Shown here piece by piece: positions 9,093 through 18,878 of a stretch of 64,000 nt of DNA. The DNA is taken from the NCBI GenBank assembly GCA_965197545.1, contig CBDANJ010000008.1, positions 2,170,001-2,234,000 on the forward strand. The letters run 5' to 3'. Made by a program: the position numbers and the translations under genes. Each line of letters opens with the position of its first letter. Positions within the stretch are counted from its first letter, which is position 1. This DNA comes from CATOSP01 sp965197545. GTDB lineage: Bacteria; Chloroflexota; Dehalococcoidia; Lucifugimonadales; UBA3495. The notes beneath the pieces are model-generated. The model made no database searches. It saw only the letters and a list, made by a program, of their open reading frames with translations, and was not told the origin of the DNA.

Positions 9093-10367
9093 ATGTTTAG
9101 TTTACTCAGCCGGTACGTCGACGGCCTACGGTATCAGGACTACCGGACACTGTGGACCGCCAACGCTTGTGCCGGAGCCGCCGCATGGGCTCTGATCATC
9201 GCGAGGGGTTGGCTGGCCTACGACATCACGGGTGGACTGCTCTGGAGCGGTATCGTGACCATGGCGGCCATGATCCCCAGGCTGTTCTCCACACCCCTCC
9301 TTGGATTCCTGGCCGACAAATTCGACCGTGCCGGTCTTCTCAAGTGGACCTACACGTTGAACCTACTGCACAACATTGTTCTCGCCCTGCTCGCGCTCGG
9401 CGGCATCTTGGATGGGACCGGGGGACTGTGGGTATTGTTGGTCCTTTCATTAATTAACGGGACTCTCCGCTCGGGCCAGATGACCATCACCCAGTCGTTG
9501 ATTCCCAATTTATTGCCACCGGAACGGCTCCTGAACGGAATTGCCTTGAACCAGGCCACCCAGCAGGGGTCCCGGCTCGTCGGGCCCATGATGTTGGTCC
9601 CCTTGACTGCGTCGTTCGGGATCGAAGCGGCTTTCTGGATGTGCAGCGCCTTCTACCTCATCGGCCTCATCCAGATCACCAGGATCACCACCCGGTCCAC
9701 TGGAGAAATTGACAGGAGACGGGGCTTCTTCCAGAATCTCGTGGCGGGTTTCGAGTACGTGTACGGCCGGCCCCAATTGTTGGCCATGGTCATGCTGGTC
9801 TTGGCCCACTGCTCACTGGTAATGTCCTACGAAGCCATCCTCCCCGGCATTTCTGAAGAGAAGCTCGGATCGGGCGCCGTAGGTGTCAGCTACCTTATGG
9901 CGGGAGTCGGCGGCGGAGCGCTGGTAGCGTCTATCTTCATCGCCGGTGTTCAAAGTGTCACGTTACGAGGGTATCTGTTCTTGTTCTTCGGCGTGACCAG
10001 TGCTTTGGGCCCAATCATCATGGCCCTGACCACTCTTCCGATGCTGTCTATTCTCGCCGCGATCTCTATCGGCGTGAACCAGTCAGGTTTCATGACCATT
10101 AGCCACGCGATCATACAAGGCATGACTGATGACAGGGTACGCGGACGGGTCTCGGGGGTATATTCGATGCACGTAGGCGGCAGCATGGCGATAAGTAACG
10201 CCCTGAGCGCCACCGTCGCCGACATCTTCAACGCATCTATCGTGATGGCTGTGGGCGGACTTATCTTAGTCGTCGTGATTGCCGCGAGCGTAGGCGTAGG
10301 GCCTATTCGGAGACTATATTTCCCAAGGGTCGTCCCAGCGACTTCGGAGCATGCTCTCCCGTCCTAG
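9093..10367 (+). CDS. MFS transporter (MFS_3/EntS-like exporter)
   Basis: 424-residue major facilitator with about 12 hydrophobic segments. The N-terminus (LSRYVDGLRYQDYRTLWTANA) and ARGWLAYDITGG, plus LADKFDRAGLLKW at the 2-3 loop, are typical of the MFS_3/DHA3 branch that includes enterobactin exporter EntS and macrolide efflux MefA. It is an inner-membrane protein, probably an exporter. It stands alone and divergent from the CoA-transferase cluster. The substrate cannot be inferred. Confidence 0.85.
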   Translation: MFSLLSRYVDGLRYQDYRTLWTANACAGAAAWALIIARGWLAYDITGGLLWSGIVTMAAMIPRLFSTPLLGFLADKFDRAGLLKWTYTLNLLHNIVLALLALGGILDGTGGLWVLLVLSLINGTLRSGQMTITQSLIPNLLPPERLLNGIALNQATQQGSRLVGPMMLVPLTASFGIEAAFWMCSAFYLIGLIQITRITTRSTGEIDRRRGFFQNLVAGFEYVYGRPQLLAMVMLVLAHCSLVMSYEAILPGISEEKLGSGAVGVSYLMAGVGGGALVASIFIAGVQSVTLRGYLFLFFGVTSALGPIIMALTTLPMLSILAAISIGVNQSGFMTISHAIIQGMTDDRVRGRVSGVYSMHVGGSMAISNALSATVADIFNASIVMAVGGLILVVVIAASVGVGPIRRLYFPRVVPATSEHALPS

Positions 10368-10431
10368 CCGATTCTCCTCAACCCGGCTATTGCTCCTATC
10401 AAATCCCTGCTAACCAGCCAGGAGGCCTGCA

Positions 10432-11760
10432 TTGACAACAACACACGACGAACTCGCACGCTATTTGGAGTTGACCCCTGAGTCGAAGGCAAGGTGGCAA
10501 ACGGCTTCCGAGTACCTGCCGGGGGGCGACAGCCGCAACTCCATCTTCTGGGACCCCTACCCGATTTTCATCACCGAGGCCTCGGGAGCCCACGTCATCG
10601 ACGTCGACGGCAACGACCGCATCGACTTCATCAACACCATGACGACGATGATTCTGGGCCACGCCTTCCCGCCAGTCATGGACGCGGTGTACGAACAGTT
10701 GTCCAGAGGGGTGGCCTACAACGCGCCCAACGAGCACCAAATCCGGTTGGCCAAGCTCCTGTGCGAGCGCATTCCGAGTTTCGACCTCGTAAGGTTTACC
10801 AATTCGGGGACCGAGGCGACCTTGAACACGATCCGTGCCGCCCGGGCGTTCACCGGTAGGAGCAAGTTCGCCAAGGTCGAGGGCGGCTATCACGGCACCC
10901 ACGACGCGGTCACGGTTAGCGTGCGCGTGGATATCTCCGAAGCGGGGGATGCGGACAGGCCTCAGCCCGTGGCGGCCAGCGAAGGCCTGGCGGAAGGCGT
11001 CTTGGACCAAGTCATCATCATCCCTTTCAATGAGACCGCCGCCTCCAGGCGCATCCTTGAAGAAAATAAGGATGAACTGGCGGCGGTAATAGTGGAACCA
11101 GTCATGGGGTCGGTGGGCATGTTGCCCGCCTCGACCGAATACCTGACCATGCTACGGGAATTCACAGAAGAGAACGGGATTGTCCTTATCTTCGACGAGG
11201 TGATTAGCTTCCGCGCGGCGCCCGGAGGGTCACAGCAATACTACGGCGTCACCCCGGACATGACGTCCCTGGGCAAGATCATCGGCGGCGGCTTCGCGGT
11301 GGGCGCATTCGGTGGACGCCGGGACATCATGGACCTTTACGACCCTACCAGGGGCCCAAGGGTATCCCACGCGGGGACGTTCAACGCGAACCCGGTGACA
11401 ATGCTGGCGGGGTCCGTGACTATGGAGCACCTGACTGCGGACGTTTACCGGCGCTTGGCGGAGATGACGGAGAAGCTCAAGCAGGGAGTCCGGGAGATCT
11501 GTGAGGAATTGGAAGTGCCTGTCCAGGTTACCGGTCTTGGGTCACTGTTCGGTATCCACTTCACCGGCGGTGAGATCCACAACTACCGAGACCTGGCGGC
11601 ATCGGACCGGGCGTTGCGGGGCCGTGTGTTCTTGGGCCTTCTGAATGAGGGGATACTCATCGCGCCCAACCTGGTGGGCGCGATGTCCACGTCCCTGGGA
11701 GACGAGGATGTGGCCGCCTTCCTCAGCGCTTTCAGGCGGGTTTTGGAACGGCGGCCCTAG
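10432..11760 (+). CDS. Class III aminotransferase, glutamate-1-semialdehyde aminomutase-like
   Basis: 442-residue PLP enzyme of the GSA-aminomutase subgroup. Landmarks: FTNSGTEATLNTIRAAR (123-138), YHGTHD, LIFDEVISFR with the PLP-pyridine Asp255, and the Schiff-base Lys282 in SLGKIIGGG. The start is a TTG at 10432, six bases after a perfect AGGAGG. There is no other heme gene nearby, and the family contains many amine/beta-amino-acid transaminases, so it is more likely catabolic than HemL. An ABM-type monooxygenase lies convergently downstream. Confidence 0.87.
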   Translation: MTTTHDELARYLELTPESKARWQTASEYLPGGDSRNSIFWDPYPIFITEASGAHVIDVDGNDRIDFINTMTTMILGHAFPPVMDAVYEQLSRGVAYNAPNEHQIRLAKLLCERIPSFDLVRFTNSGTEATLNTIRAARAFTGRSKFAKVEGGYHGTHDAVTVSVRVDISEAGDADRPQPVAASEGLAEGVLDQVIIIPFNETAASRRILEENKDELAAVIVEPVMGSVGMLPASTEYLTMLREFTEENGIVLIFDEVISFRAAPGGSQQYYGVTPDMTSLGKIIGGGFAVGAFGGRRDIMDLYDPTRGPRVSHAGTFNANPVTMLAGSVTMEHLTADVYRRLAEMTEKLKQGVREICEELEVPVQVTGLGSLFGIHFTGGEIHNYRDLAASDRALRGRVFLGLLNEGILIAPNLVGAMSTSLGDEDVAAFLSAFRRVLERRP

Positions 11761-11780
11761 TCGTTGACCGTCCTCGGTCT

Positions 11781-12113
11781 CTAGTCAGCTACCGGCGGCC
11801 GCTTCCGCCAAGCCCCTTCGGGTGGGTAGACAGGGGTGGCCAGCCGGCGCACCGTTTCCCCGGCAAACCAATCTGCCACTTCCTCCCGCCACTTGAGGTA
11901 GTGAGGCGCGGCCCGGTGGGCCTCGACGGCTGCGTCGTCATGGTATATCTCGTACAGGTGGATGGTGTTGGCGTCCTCATTGTCCTGTAGCACGTCGAAA
12001 CGGTAGCAACCTGGCTCATCATTGTTGGAGCCAACAGCATCGCCGTGTAGCGAAGCCATGAACGTATCCTTCTTGTCCGGCTGTATCTGAATGGTGACTA
12101 TAAGGGCTATCAT
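11781..12113 (-). CDS. Antibiotic biosynthesis monooxygenase (ABM)-domain protein
   Basis: 110 residues with the ABM dimeric alpha-beta barrel pattern: MIALIVTIQIQPDKKDTF, a GCYRFDVLQDNED strand, LYEIYHDDAAVEAHRAAPHYLKW. Homologues include YgiN quinol monooxygenase and small cofactor-free oxygenases. It is convergent with the aminotransferase gene. Substrate unknown. Confidence 0.8.
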   Translation of the reverse strand: MIALIVTIQIQPDKKDTFMASLHGDAVGSNNDEPGCYRFDVLQDNEDANTIHLYEIYHDDAAVEAHRAAPHYLKWREEVADWFAGETVRRLATPVYPPEGAWRKRPPVAD

Positions 12114-12561
12114 CTCGCCTCCTCGGTAGGGTGAATTACCCCCGGCTCTGTTCCTGGTTTGGCGCTTACTCCGTATCGGCCCTAGGCGTAAAACCGGCTC
12201 CGGAGCGAGGCCAGCGCAATTATATCCGGGGCAGGGCCAGCAGACAAGGAAATCTGGATGAAGCCCAGGACGCTTTCATTGTCTCCCGGGCACACCCTCG
12301 TCTTTACTATGAAAGTAGCTATTTTCATCCCCTTATGTGGCCTTCACAAGGCCGTGATAATTCCCGTGTATGCGGGGACCCGGACCTTGCCCGATACCGG
12401 ATACGGGCTTGGACTTGGCCGGCATGTGGCGACCTGCCTCAGAATCGAGCAAATTCGCGATCGTCCTGGCAGGATTCCAGCATGGATGGACAGGATAAAT
12501 GGAAGAAGATAACCTGTATATACAGTCCGTCCCTGTTAGCTGAGGGCGGGGGAGGGGTGTT
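12114..12561. other. Intergenic, no convincing gene
   Basis: A 144-codon frame is open across this stretch, but it has no recognisable domain and no good ribosome site, so I do not call it. It contains AT-poor low-complexity fragments and a purine-rich GGGGGAGGGG just before the dehydrogenase start at 12562. Confidence 0.45.
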
Positions 12562-13659
12562 ATGAAAGGGGTTGCAGTTACGCCTGGAATTGCCCATTCC
12601 CTGACCTTGCGGGAAATGACCGAGCCGGAACCGGGCGCCGGTGAAGTCCTGGTGCAGGCGGTGAGAGTTGGCGTATGCGGCACCGACCAGGAAATTGTCC
12701 AGGGGCTGTATGGCAGGGCTCCCATCGGCAACGATTTCCTGGTAATCGGCCACGAGGGTCTGGGCCGGGTGGTTGCTGTTGGCAGTCAGGCCGACGGGCT
12801 GGCCAACGGCGACTATGTGGTAGCAACGGTGCGTCGTCCCTGCCCCCACACCTACTGCCGTCCCTGCCGCAGCGGCCACAACGATATGTGCCGCACCGGA
12901 GATTTCACCGAGCGAGGTATCGGAGGCCGTCACGGGTTCCTGTCCGAATACTACGTCGAAGACCCCTGGTTTCTAACCCCGGTACCCGCCGCCCTGGCCC
13001 CGGCCGGAGTGCTGCTGGAGCCGCTGGCCGTAGCGGAAAAAGCCCTGCGCCAATGCCTGAAAATCCAGGAACGCCTGCCTTGGAACCTGGACAGCGCGGT
13101 GGTCTTGGGCGCCGGGACCATTGGCCTATTGACCGCCATGCTGCTCAGGCTGCGGGGAATCAATACCTGGGTGTTCGACCTGTCCGCACTTCATGGAAGC
13201 AAGGCCCGGATTGCCGAGCAAATCGGCGCCCGCTTTGCCAGCACCGGGGAAACACCCGTTTCCGTCATTGCCGAGGTCATCGGCCAGGTGGACTTGGTTG
13301 TGGAAGCCACTGGGTACGCGCCTCTCATTTTTGATGCCTACCGGCAATTGGGAAACAACGGTGTCCTCTGCCTGCTGGGCGTAGCGGGACACAGCAATCT
13401 TATCCCCGTTGACGCCAGCCACTTCAACAATGGGCTGGTACTGGGCAACCGCTTGGTCTTTGGCTCGGTAAACGCCAACCCCGCCGATTTCCGTGAGGGC
13501 GTGGAACACCTGAAGCAAGTTGAGGAGCGGTGGCCCGGCGCAGCAACCGGTCTGTTGACCCGCCAAGTCCCCCTCGCAGACTTTCAGTCCGCCTTCAAGC
13601 GGCAACCAGAGGACATAAAGGTAACTGTGGAGTTAGGGGATCTCTCAATAAGTCGGTGA
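12562..13659 (+). CDS. Zinc-dependent glucose/alcohol dehydrogenase (Gdh-like MDR)
   Basis: 365-residue medium-chain dehydrogenase close to archaeal-type glucose 1-dehydrogenase. Catalytic zinc ligands are Cys39 (GVCGTD) with His64-Glu65 (IGHEGLGRV). A Cys-rich loop CPHTYCRPCRSGHNDMC (Cys94, 99, 102, 110) corresponds to the structural zinc site. The Rossmann motif is VVLGAGTIGLLTA (about 176-188). It would oxidise a sugar or polyol with NAD(P). ATG follows GGGGAGGGG. The neighbours do not form an Entner-Doudoroff set, so glucose specificity is only a family guess. Confidence 0.87.
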   Translation: MKGVAVTPGIAHSLTLREMTEPEPGAGEVLVQAVRVGVCGTDQEIVQGLYGRAPIGNDFLVIGHEGLGRVVAVGSQADGLANGDYVVATVRRPCPHTYCRPCRSGHNDMCRTGDFTERGIGGRHGFLSEYYVEDPWFLTPVPAALAPAGVLLEPLAVAEKALRQCLKIQERLPWNLDSAVVLGAGTIGLLTAMLLRLRGINTWVFDLSALHGSKARIAEQIGARFASTGETPVSVIAEVIGQVDLVVEATGYAPLIFDAYRQLGNNGVLCLLGVAGHSNLIPVDASHFNNGLVLGNRLVFGSVNANPADFREGVEHLKQVEERWPGAATGLLTRQVPLADFQSAFKRQPEDIKVTVELGDLSISR

Positions 13660-14043
13660 AATGTGGCAAAGTAGTGGACAGCCAGGTACGATTTTGGCAG
13701 CGAATAATCGCCGCCCCCACTTGTTCAGAGGTTCCCTAAAGTGGTAACACTCTTTTGGGATGCATACCAAGCATTGACATATCTGCCCATCAGTTTCAGG
13801 CTAATAAGGTACTTGTCAAAGGCAACCGGATGCGGTACCAGGAAGACAAAACCCGTAACGTTGGACTGGCGGCCAAGGCAACTGTTCAAGTTTGAGGGGA
13901 AATCCGTCCTTCGACCTTGCTCCGCTCAGGATGAGCGGTTGCATCTCAGTCCAATCACCAACTCTGAAACCCTCGCTAGGGCATTGATGACAGGCCATGC
14001 GCGCCGTTGTAGAATGGCCTGAAATTACACCCGGAGGTTGCTC
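13660..14043. other. Intergenic with a dispersed-repeat fragment
   Basis: No gene supported. Around 13913-13940 is a TCGACCTTGCTCCGCTCAGG-type stretch followed by ATGAGCGG, reminiscent of intergenic repeats common in many bacteria. GGAGG at 14033-14037 serves the following gene. Confidence 0.45.
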
Positions 14044-14271
14044 ATGGCGGCTAGTCCTGCAACTATACCGATCGTTTACACGCTAACCGTTTGCCCTGCC
14101 TGCGACCACCTTCGCAGCAAGTGGGGTAGGGAGGGAATCGAGTACGAAGAACGCCGGGTCGACCAGAGCCAGGACACCCTCGACCAAGCCCTCGACTTCG
14201 GCGACACCGTGCCAATCATCTTGTACCCCGACGGGCGGGTGGAAATCGGGTTCGAAGGGCGCACCGGTTGA
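14044..14271 (+). CDS. Glutaredoxin-like small redox protein
   Basis: 75 residues from the ATG at 14044, which has GGAGG six bases upstream (a TTG two codons earlier is also open). Thioredoxin-fold signature: an IVYTLTVCPACDHL strand with a CPAC redox motif, a cis-Pro region DTVPIILYPDG and the Gly-rich end. It probably reduces disulfides in the cytoplasm. A second thioredoxin-fold gene starts 78 bp downstream, so the two may form an operon. Confidence 0.78.
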   Translation: MAASPATIPIVYTLTVCPACDHLRSKWGREGIEYEERRVDQSQDTLDQALDFGDTVPIILYPDGRVEIGFEGRTG

Positions 14272-14348
14272 GAAATCGGCTGATGGGTCGTTGGCCCATG
14301 TCAGACCGCCACCCCCGTTAACTGAAACGATTAGCCAGGAGGAGAAGG

Positions 14349-14933
14349 ATGACTCAACAAGCAAGCGTCGTAACCCCCCAGAGGTTCGACCAAGGCGTCA
14401 GTTACGAGACCTACATGGGCCAGATCAAGGTCAACAAGGCCCGCTTCGAGGACTTCTACAACAATTTCAGCGTAACCGCGGAAGACACTGCGGCCCTCAA
14501 GGAACTGGTCGGCAAGGCAAACGGTCCCGCGAAGATGTTGGTCCTTGGCGAGGACTGGTGCGGCGACGTCATACGGGGACTCCCGGTATTGGCGCGTATC
14601 GCCGAAGCGTCTGGGATGCAAATGACGGTCTTCCCCAGGGACGAGAACCACGACATTATGAACGAGTTCCTGAAGAACGGACAGTGGATGTCCATCCCCG
14701 TCGCCGTGTTCTACACCAAGGACCACGAATACATCTCCCACTGGATCGAACGCCCGGAAATTGCCGAACAGGAAATGGAACAGATCGAGAAGGACATCCG
14801 GGCCGAGAACCCAGACATCAACGATCAGGATTTCGGCAGGGAGCGAAGGGCGCGCACCGCATCCCGGGCCAGGTATTGGCAGGATATGACGGTAACCGAG
14901 ATCAGGGATCTGCTCACCCGCCTGACCGCCTAG
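14349..14933 (+). CDS. Thioredoxin-family protein (Thioredoxin_9-like)
   Basis: 194 residues. The core is MLVLGEDWCGDVIRGLPVLARIAE, with a single-Cys WCGD in place of WCGPC, then FPRDENHDIMNEFL and the cis-Pro strand MSIPVAVFYTKDHEYI. This matches the Thioredoxin_9 family, whose members often keep only one Cys. An acidic C-terminal helix region follows. ATG has AGGAGGAGAAGG just upstream. It is paired with the glutaredoxin-like gene. A disulfide oxidoreductase or bacillithiol-type function is a guess only. Confidence 0.8.
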   Translation: MTQQASVVTPQRFDQGVSYETYMGQIKVNKARFEDFYNNFSVTAEDTAALKELVGKANGPAKMLVLGEDWCGDVIRGLPVLARIAEASGMQMTVFPRDENHDIMNEFLKNGQWMSIPVAVFYTKDHEYISHWIERPEIAEQEMEQIEKDIRAENPDINDQDFGRERRARTASRARYWQDMTVTEIRDLLTRLTA

Positions 14934-14939
14934 CGGTCA
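14923..14939. terminator. Short dyad between convergent genes
   Basis: A 7-bp perfect stem (TGACCGC / GCGGTCA) spans the end of the thioredoxin-like gene. There is no T-tract, so termination is only a suggestion. Confidence 0.3.
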
Positions 14940-14941
14940 CT

Positions 14942-16252
14942 CTAAGCAACCTCGGCTGTGGAGGGCGGCTCGCGTAGCAGCAGGAACATGGCTGCGCCAA
15001 AGAAGCTGACCAACGCTATGGTCAGGAATGGAATCGTATAGCTGCCCTCCTTATCAAACATGATCCCCGCGAACAACGGTGCGATCAACAGAAGTATGTT
15101 CATGGGGATCATTGAAACCCCGGTGATGCTGGCAAAAGCGCGTCGGCCGAAATAGGCCCCGCGGATCGCCGTGGTCAACGGAGTTCTTCCTCCAAATCCG
15201 ATGCCCAGAAGCACGGCGAAGGCGAAAGCCAGCAGTTCCGTGCGCGCTACGAGCAGCACCACCACTGCCGCCGACTGGACCACGGAAAAGGCGAACAACG
15301 CCAGCCGGATCGACACCCGGTCTCCCACATATCCTCCGATCAGGGTAAACAGCGCCCCAACTGCCGTATACGTAGCGACAACCCACCCAATGGTCTGGAT
15401 CGAGAATCCCCGGTCGTCGAGCATTGGCCCCAGGTGCACCATAAGCGTCACGATAACTATCGAAGAGCAGGCGTGTCCCATGGTGATCAACCAGAAAGTC
15501 CCCGTGCGGATGGCCATCTGCCAGGTGTAGTCAGGCGGGTCGCCGCCGGGGTTAGTTGGCCCTGAAACAGCCCTCTCCGAGGTAGCCGCCGGGGCTGGCC
15601 GCTGTCCGTCGGGGTGCAGCCCGTACTGTTCGGGCCTGTTTCGGACAAGCCTCGACACGGGCCAGGCAAGGACCATTATGCCAACTCCGATCCCCGCCGC
15701 GGTAACCCTCCAACCTATCCGGTCCGGCTCTTCGGGGTCGATAGCCCATGCCAAGGCAGGCACCAGCATGATCCCCCCGAGAGCAAATCCTTCCATCGCC
15801 AGCGCCATGGCCAGAGACCGGCGTCTCAGGAACCAGTGGTTGAGCACGGTCATCATTGGCAGCCAGGTGCCGAGCCCGCCCCCCATGCTCATCACCACGA
15901 AGGCGGCATAGAACTGCCACAGGTGGTGCACTTGACTGAAGAGAATGAATCCCAAGCCCAGCACCGGCAGACCGAGAAGCACCATTCTCCGGGGGCCCAC
16001 CTTGTCCACCAGGTACCCCGCCACCGGGCCCATCACGGTCCCTTCGACTCGCGTGAAGGAAAATGCCAGGGACAGTTCCGCACGGCTCCAGGAGAATTCC
16101 CGCTCCAGCACGACGAACCATGCCGGCATCCCCTGGAACATCGGCACCGAGCCGATGACCATGACAAGCGCCGCGACCGCCGTTAGCCACCAGCCGTAGA
16201 ATCCTCCCCTGACTTTCCTCACGGAGTCAGAGACTACTCTGTACTGGACCAA
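14942..16252 (-). CDS. MFS transporter (monocarboxylate/oxalate-formate-like)
   Basis: 436 residues, about 12 membrane segments. N-terminal YGWWLTAVAALVMVIGSVPMFQGMPAWFVVLEREFSW and the loop GYLVDKVGPRRMV are typical of MCT/OFA-like permeases. It is clearly a paralogue of the permease at 34375-35745: the same MPAWFVVLEREF/MTAWFVVLERQF block, the same LGGGLGTWLPMMTVLN block and the same RTPLTTAIRGAYFGRRAFASI-type ending. Inner membrane, probably organic-acid uptake or export. Convergent with the thioredoxin-like gene. Confidence 0.86.
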   Translation of the reverse strand: MVQYRVVSDSVRKVRGGFYGWWLTAVAALVMVIGSVPMFQGMPAWFVVLEREFSWSRAELSLAFSFTRVEGTVMGPVAGYLVDKVGPRRMVLLGLPVLGLGFILFSQVHHLWQFYAAFVVMSMGGGLGTWLPMMTVLNHWFLRRRSLAMALAMEGFALGGIMLVPALAWAIDPEEPDRIGWRVTAAGIGVGIMVLAWPVSRLVRNRPEQYGLHPDGQRPAPAATSERAVSGPTNPGGDPPDYTWQMAIRTGTFWLITMGHACSSIVIVTLMVHLGPMLDDRGFSIQTIGWVVATYTAVGALFTLIGGYVGDRVSIRLALFAFSVVQSAAVVVLLVARTELLAFAFAVLLGIGFGGRTPLTTAIRGAYFGRRAFASITGVSMIPMNILLLIAPLFAGIMFDKEGSYTIPFLTIALVSFFGAAMFLLLREPPSTAEVA

Positions 16253-16494
16253 CCACCACCTGCCGACTGGCCTGCGACCATACCTTACGTACCTTACACT
16301 GGACCTGGAGTTTCCGAAGAACAGTCACCATGGGATGTTTTGCCCTCGGAAGGGCTCAAGTGTACTGCGAATTCCGGTTAGGCGGAAGTCCTTAATCGTA
16401 ACCGCACTAGACGGCACTCCGCTTCGATAGTAGTATCGGAGGAACCGAACCGGATGCAGACTGAGTTTCTACCTTCACCATCAAGGAGCGGGCC

Positions 16495-17580
16495 ATGAAA
16501 TATGGGCTATTTATGATGCCCTCCCATCCCCCGGAGCGAGACGTCTTCCAGGCCCACCAATGGGACCTGGACTGCCTGGAGTTGGCCGACTATCTGGGCT
16601 TCGACGAAGCTTGGATCGGTGAACATTTCACCAGCCCTTGGGAGCCGATCCCCGCTCCCGACTTGATGATCGCCCAGGCTTTGACGCGGACCAAGAACAT
16701 CAAGCTGGCCACCGGGGTCCACCTCTTGCCCTACCATCACCCGGCGGAACTGGCCCATCGCGTGGCCTACCTGGACCACATGGCCCAGGGCCGTTTCATG
16801 TTCGGAATAGGCTCGGGAGGGTTGCCCAGCGACTATGCTCTCTTCGACGTTGACGGCGTTGGAGGCGAACACCGGGACATGACTCGTGAGTCCCTGGACA
16901 TAATCCTCAAGATTTGGCAGAACAAGGGCCCCTTCGAGTACAAGGGCAAGTATTGGAACGTGAACATCCCGGAAGAGATGTTCGGGTTCCTCAGATACTT
17001 CCTGAAACCCTACCAGAAGCCCTATCCGCCCATCGGTGTTGCCGCGGCGAGCATTGCCTCAGAAACCTTGAAGATCGCCGGGGAGCGGGGCTTCATCCCG
17101 ATGAGCCTGGGGTTGAACGCCGAGTACATCGCCAGCCATTGGGAAGCGGTGTCCGAGGGCGCGGCCCGTACCGGGTTGACCCCATCCCGGCAAGATTGGC
17201 GGATTGTCCGAGACGTGTTCATCGCCGATTCCGACGACGAGGCCTGGGAGAAGAGTGTCAATGGGATGCTGGGCCGGGTGTGGCGCGACTACCTGATCCC
17301 GCTTTTCCAGAACTTCGATCTGCTCAAGACGTTCAAACACGATCAGAGCGTACCCGACGACCAGGTGACTCCCGAATACTTGGCCGAGCACCAGTGGATG
17401 ATTGGCTCTCCCGCCACGGTCGAGGCCAAACTCAGGCGGTTATACGAAATGTCCGGCGGGTTCGGAACCCTGCTGGTCCTGATCTACGACTATATGGAGG
17501 ACCAGGCAGGTTGGGAGAAGTCGATGCGCCTGTTGGCGCAAGAGGTAATGCCCAATCTCCGGGATGTCGTCCCAGACTAG
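16495..17580 (+). CDS. LLM-class flavin-dependent monooxygenase
   Basis: 361-residue bacterial-luciferase-like TIM barrel (F420- or FMN-dependent). Signature: ADYLGFDEAWIGEHF, KLATGVHLLPYHHPAELAHRVAYLDHMAQGRFMFGIGSGG. It is closely related in architecture to the protein at 32333. AAGGAG lies before ATG at the right distance. It acts with a separate flavin reductase in most characterised members; none is adjacent. One of five such genes in the window, a notable expansion. Confidence 0.88.
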   Translation: MKYGLFMMPSHPPERDVFQAHQWDLDCLELADYLGFDEAWIGEHFTSPWEPIPAPDLMIAQALTRTKNIKLATGVHLLPYHHPAELAHRVAYLDHMAQGRFMFGIGSGGLPSDYALFDVDGVGGEHRDMTRESLDIILKIWQNKGPFEYKGKYWNVNIPEEMFGFLRYFLKPYQKPYPPIGVAAASIASETLKIAGERGFIPMSLGLNAEYIASHWEAVSEGAARTGLTPSRQDWRIVRDVFIADSDDEAWEKSVNGMLGRVWRDYLIPLFQNFDLLKTFKHDQSVPDDQVTPEYLAEHQWMIGSPATVEAKLRRLYEMSGGFGTLLVLIYDYMEDQAGWEKSMRLLAQEVMPNLRDVVPD

Positions 17581-17593
17581 CCGGCCGGGGTCC

Positions 17594-18655
17594 TTATGCG
17601 GCAGCTTGGTCCGGCTTGACGCCGGGCTGTCTGCGCAGGGGAGCGCTCACCCGGTGCAAGAACACCAGTATCTCCCATTGAGACCGGATGACTCCGGTCT
17701 CATAGTAGGGAACACCACTTCCGCGGCAAAACTCCCGGACTATCCTGCGGGCCTTTCCCAGCCGGTTGCGGGGCATGTTGGGAAACAGGTGGTGTTCGAT
17801 CTGGTAGTTGAGGCCCCCGTAGATGAAGTCCACGATGGGGCTGGGACTGATATTCCTTGAGGTTATGGCCTGCCTCCGGAGATAGCTGGTCCGGTCGTCC
17901 CGGTCCAGAATGGGCATCCCTTTATGGTTGGGAGCGAACACGGAGCCCATGTACAGCCCGAAGAGGACTTGGTGAACCGCTATGAAGGCCACGCCATGCC
18001 AGACTGGCAAGAATAGGAACACCAACCCCAGATAGGCCACGAAATGGCCGGCCATCAGCAAAGGTTCAACTATCGGGTACTTCACTTTGTTGTGCATCAG
18101 GAATTGGACCCCGGCCAATCTCAAGCCGACCCCAGCCTCTAGGCAGAGCATCGGAAAGAAGAGGTACGGCTGGTACTTGACTATGAACCTGAAAAGCCCG
18201 CGTTTTCTCATTGCCTCTTCCTCGGAAAACGCCAGAACCGGGATATCGATATCCGGGTCCATCCCTGTCTGATTGGGGTTGCTATGGTGCCGGTTGTGCT
18301 TGTCCACCCACCAGGACCGCTCCATGCCAAGCAGGAAGCTAATGGCAAGTCCCAGCATGTCGTTCAAGCGGGTCGACGCGAATACCTGCCGGTGGCCTGA
18401 GTCGTGGCCCAAGAAGGCGAATTGGACGAAGACCACCGTCATGAACGCTGCGTTGATCAGATGGAGCCAGAGGGATTCGGTGAGGGCCATGAAAGTGAAG
18501 GACAGGGCCAGCAAACCCAGTGTGCAGACAATCTTGGTCCAATAATAAAGGGGTTGCTTCTCCAGCAACCCCTTTTGCCTGATCTGCCTGGTCAACTCCA
18601 GGTACTCTTCGGTACCCGCGTTAAGTCCTCTGTAATCCTCGACAGTAGTGGTCAT
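17594..18655 (-). CDS. Fatty acid desaturase (membrane di-iron)
   Basis: 353 residues with the three histidine boxes of acyl-lipid desaturases: HDSGH (84-88), HNRHH (120-124) and QIEHHLFP (about 308-315). Four or so membrane helices lie between them (for example around 42-60 and 67-85). It introduces double bonds into membrane acyl chains using O2 and ferredoxin or cytochrome b5 type electrons. Convergent with the monooxygenase upstream (14 bp gap). An accidental GGGGTTGC/GCAACCCC dyad lies inside its early coding region. Confidence 0.9.
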   Translation of the reverse strand: MTTTVEDYRGLNAGTEEYLELTRQIRQKGLLEKQPLYYWTKIVCTLGLLALSFTFMALTESLWLHLINAAFMTVVFVQFAFLGHDSGHRQVFASTRLNDMLGLAISFLLGMERSWWVDKHNRHHSNPNQTGMDPDIDIPVLAFSEEEAMRKRGLFRFIVKYQPYLFFPMLCLEAGVGLRLAGVQFLMHNKVKYPIVEPLLMAGHFVAYLGLVFLFLPVWHGVAFIAVHQVLFGLYMGSVFAPNHKGMPILDRDDRTSYLRRQAITSRNISPSPIVDFIYGGLNYQIEHHLFPNMPRNRLGKARRIVREFCRGSGVPYYETGVIRSQWEILVFLHRVSAPLRRQPGVKPDQAAA

Positions 18656-18878
18656 TAACCCCGCCCGCTCGCCCTCTGATTTAGCCTGACGATCCTACGT
18701 ATATCGTAACACGCGGTGACTGTGTTTTAACCACTCTGACTGCCCTGCTTGCATTACGTTTCAGGGGTCTTGCCCACTTCAGCCGGACTGGTCATCGCGC
18801 AGCCGTCATCCCAGCCCATTCTCGGAGGCTGCGGAGACCAAGGGGCACGAAGTAGACACCGGCATTCTAGGGGCCCGC

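Noticed and set aside
12131..12565. 144-codon frame before the glucose-dehydrogenase-like gene
   Set aside because: No domain, no ribosome site, and it overlaps the real start region.
18549..18580. GGGGTTGC/GCAACCCC hairpin followed by TTTT on the plus strand
   Set aside because: It lies inside the desaturase coding sequence near its N-terminus (KGLLEKQPL) and no plus-strand gene ends there.
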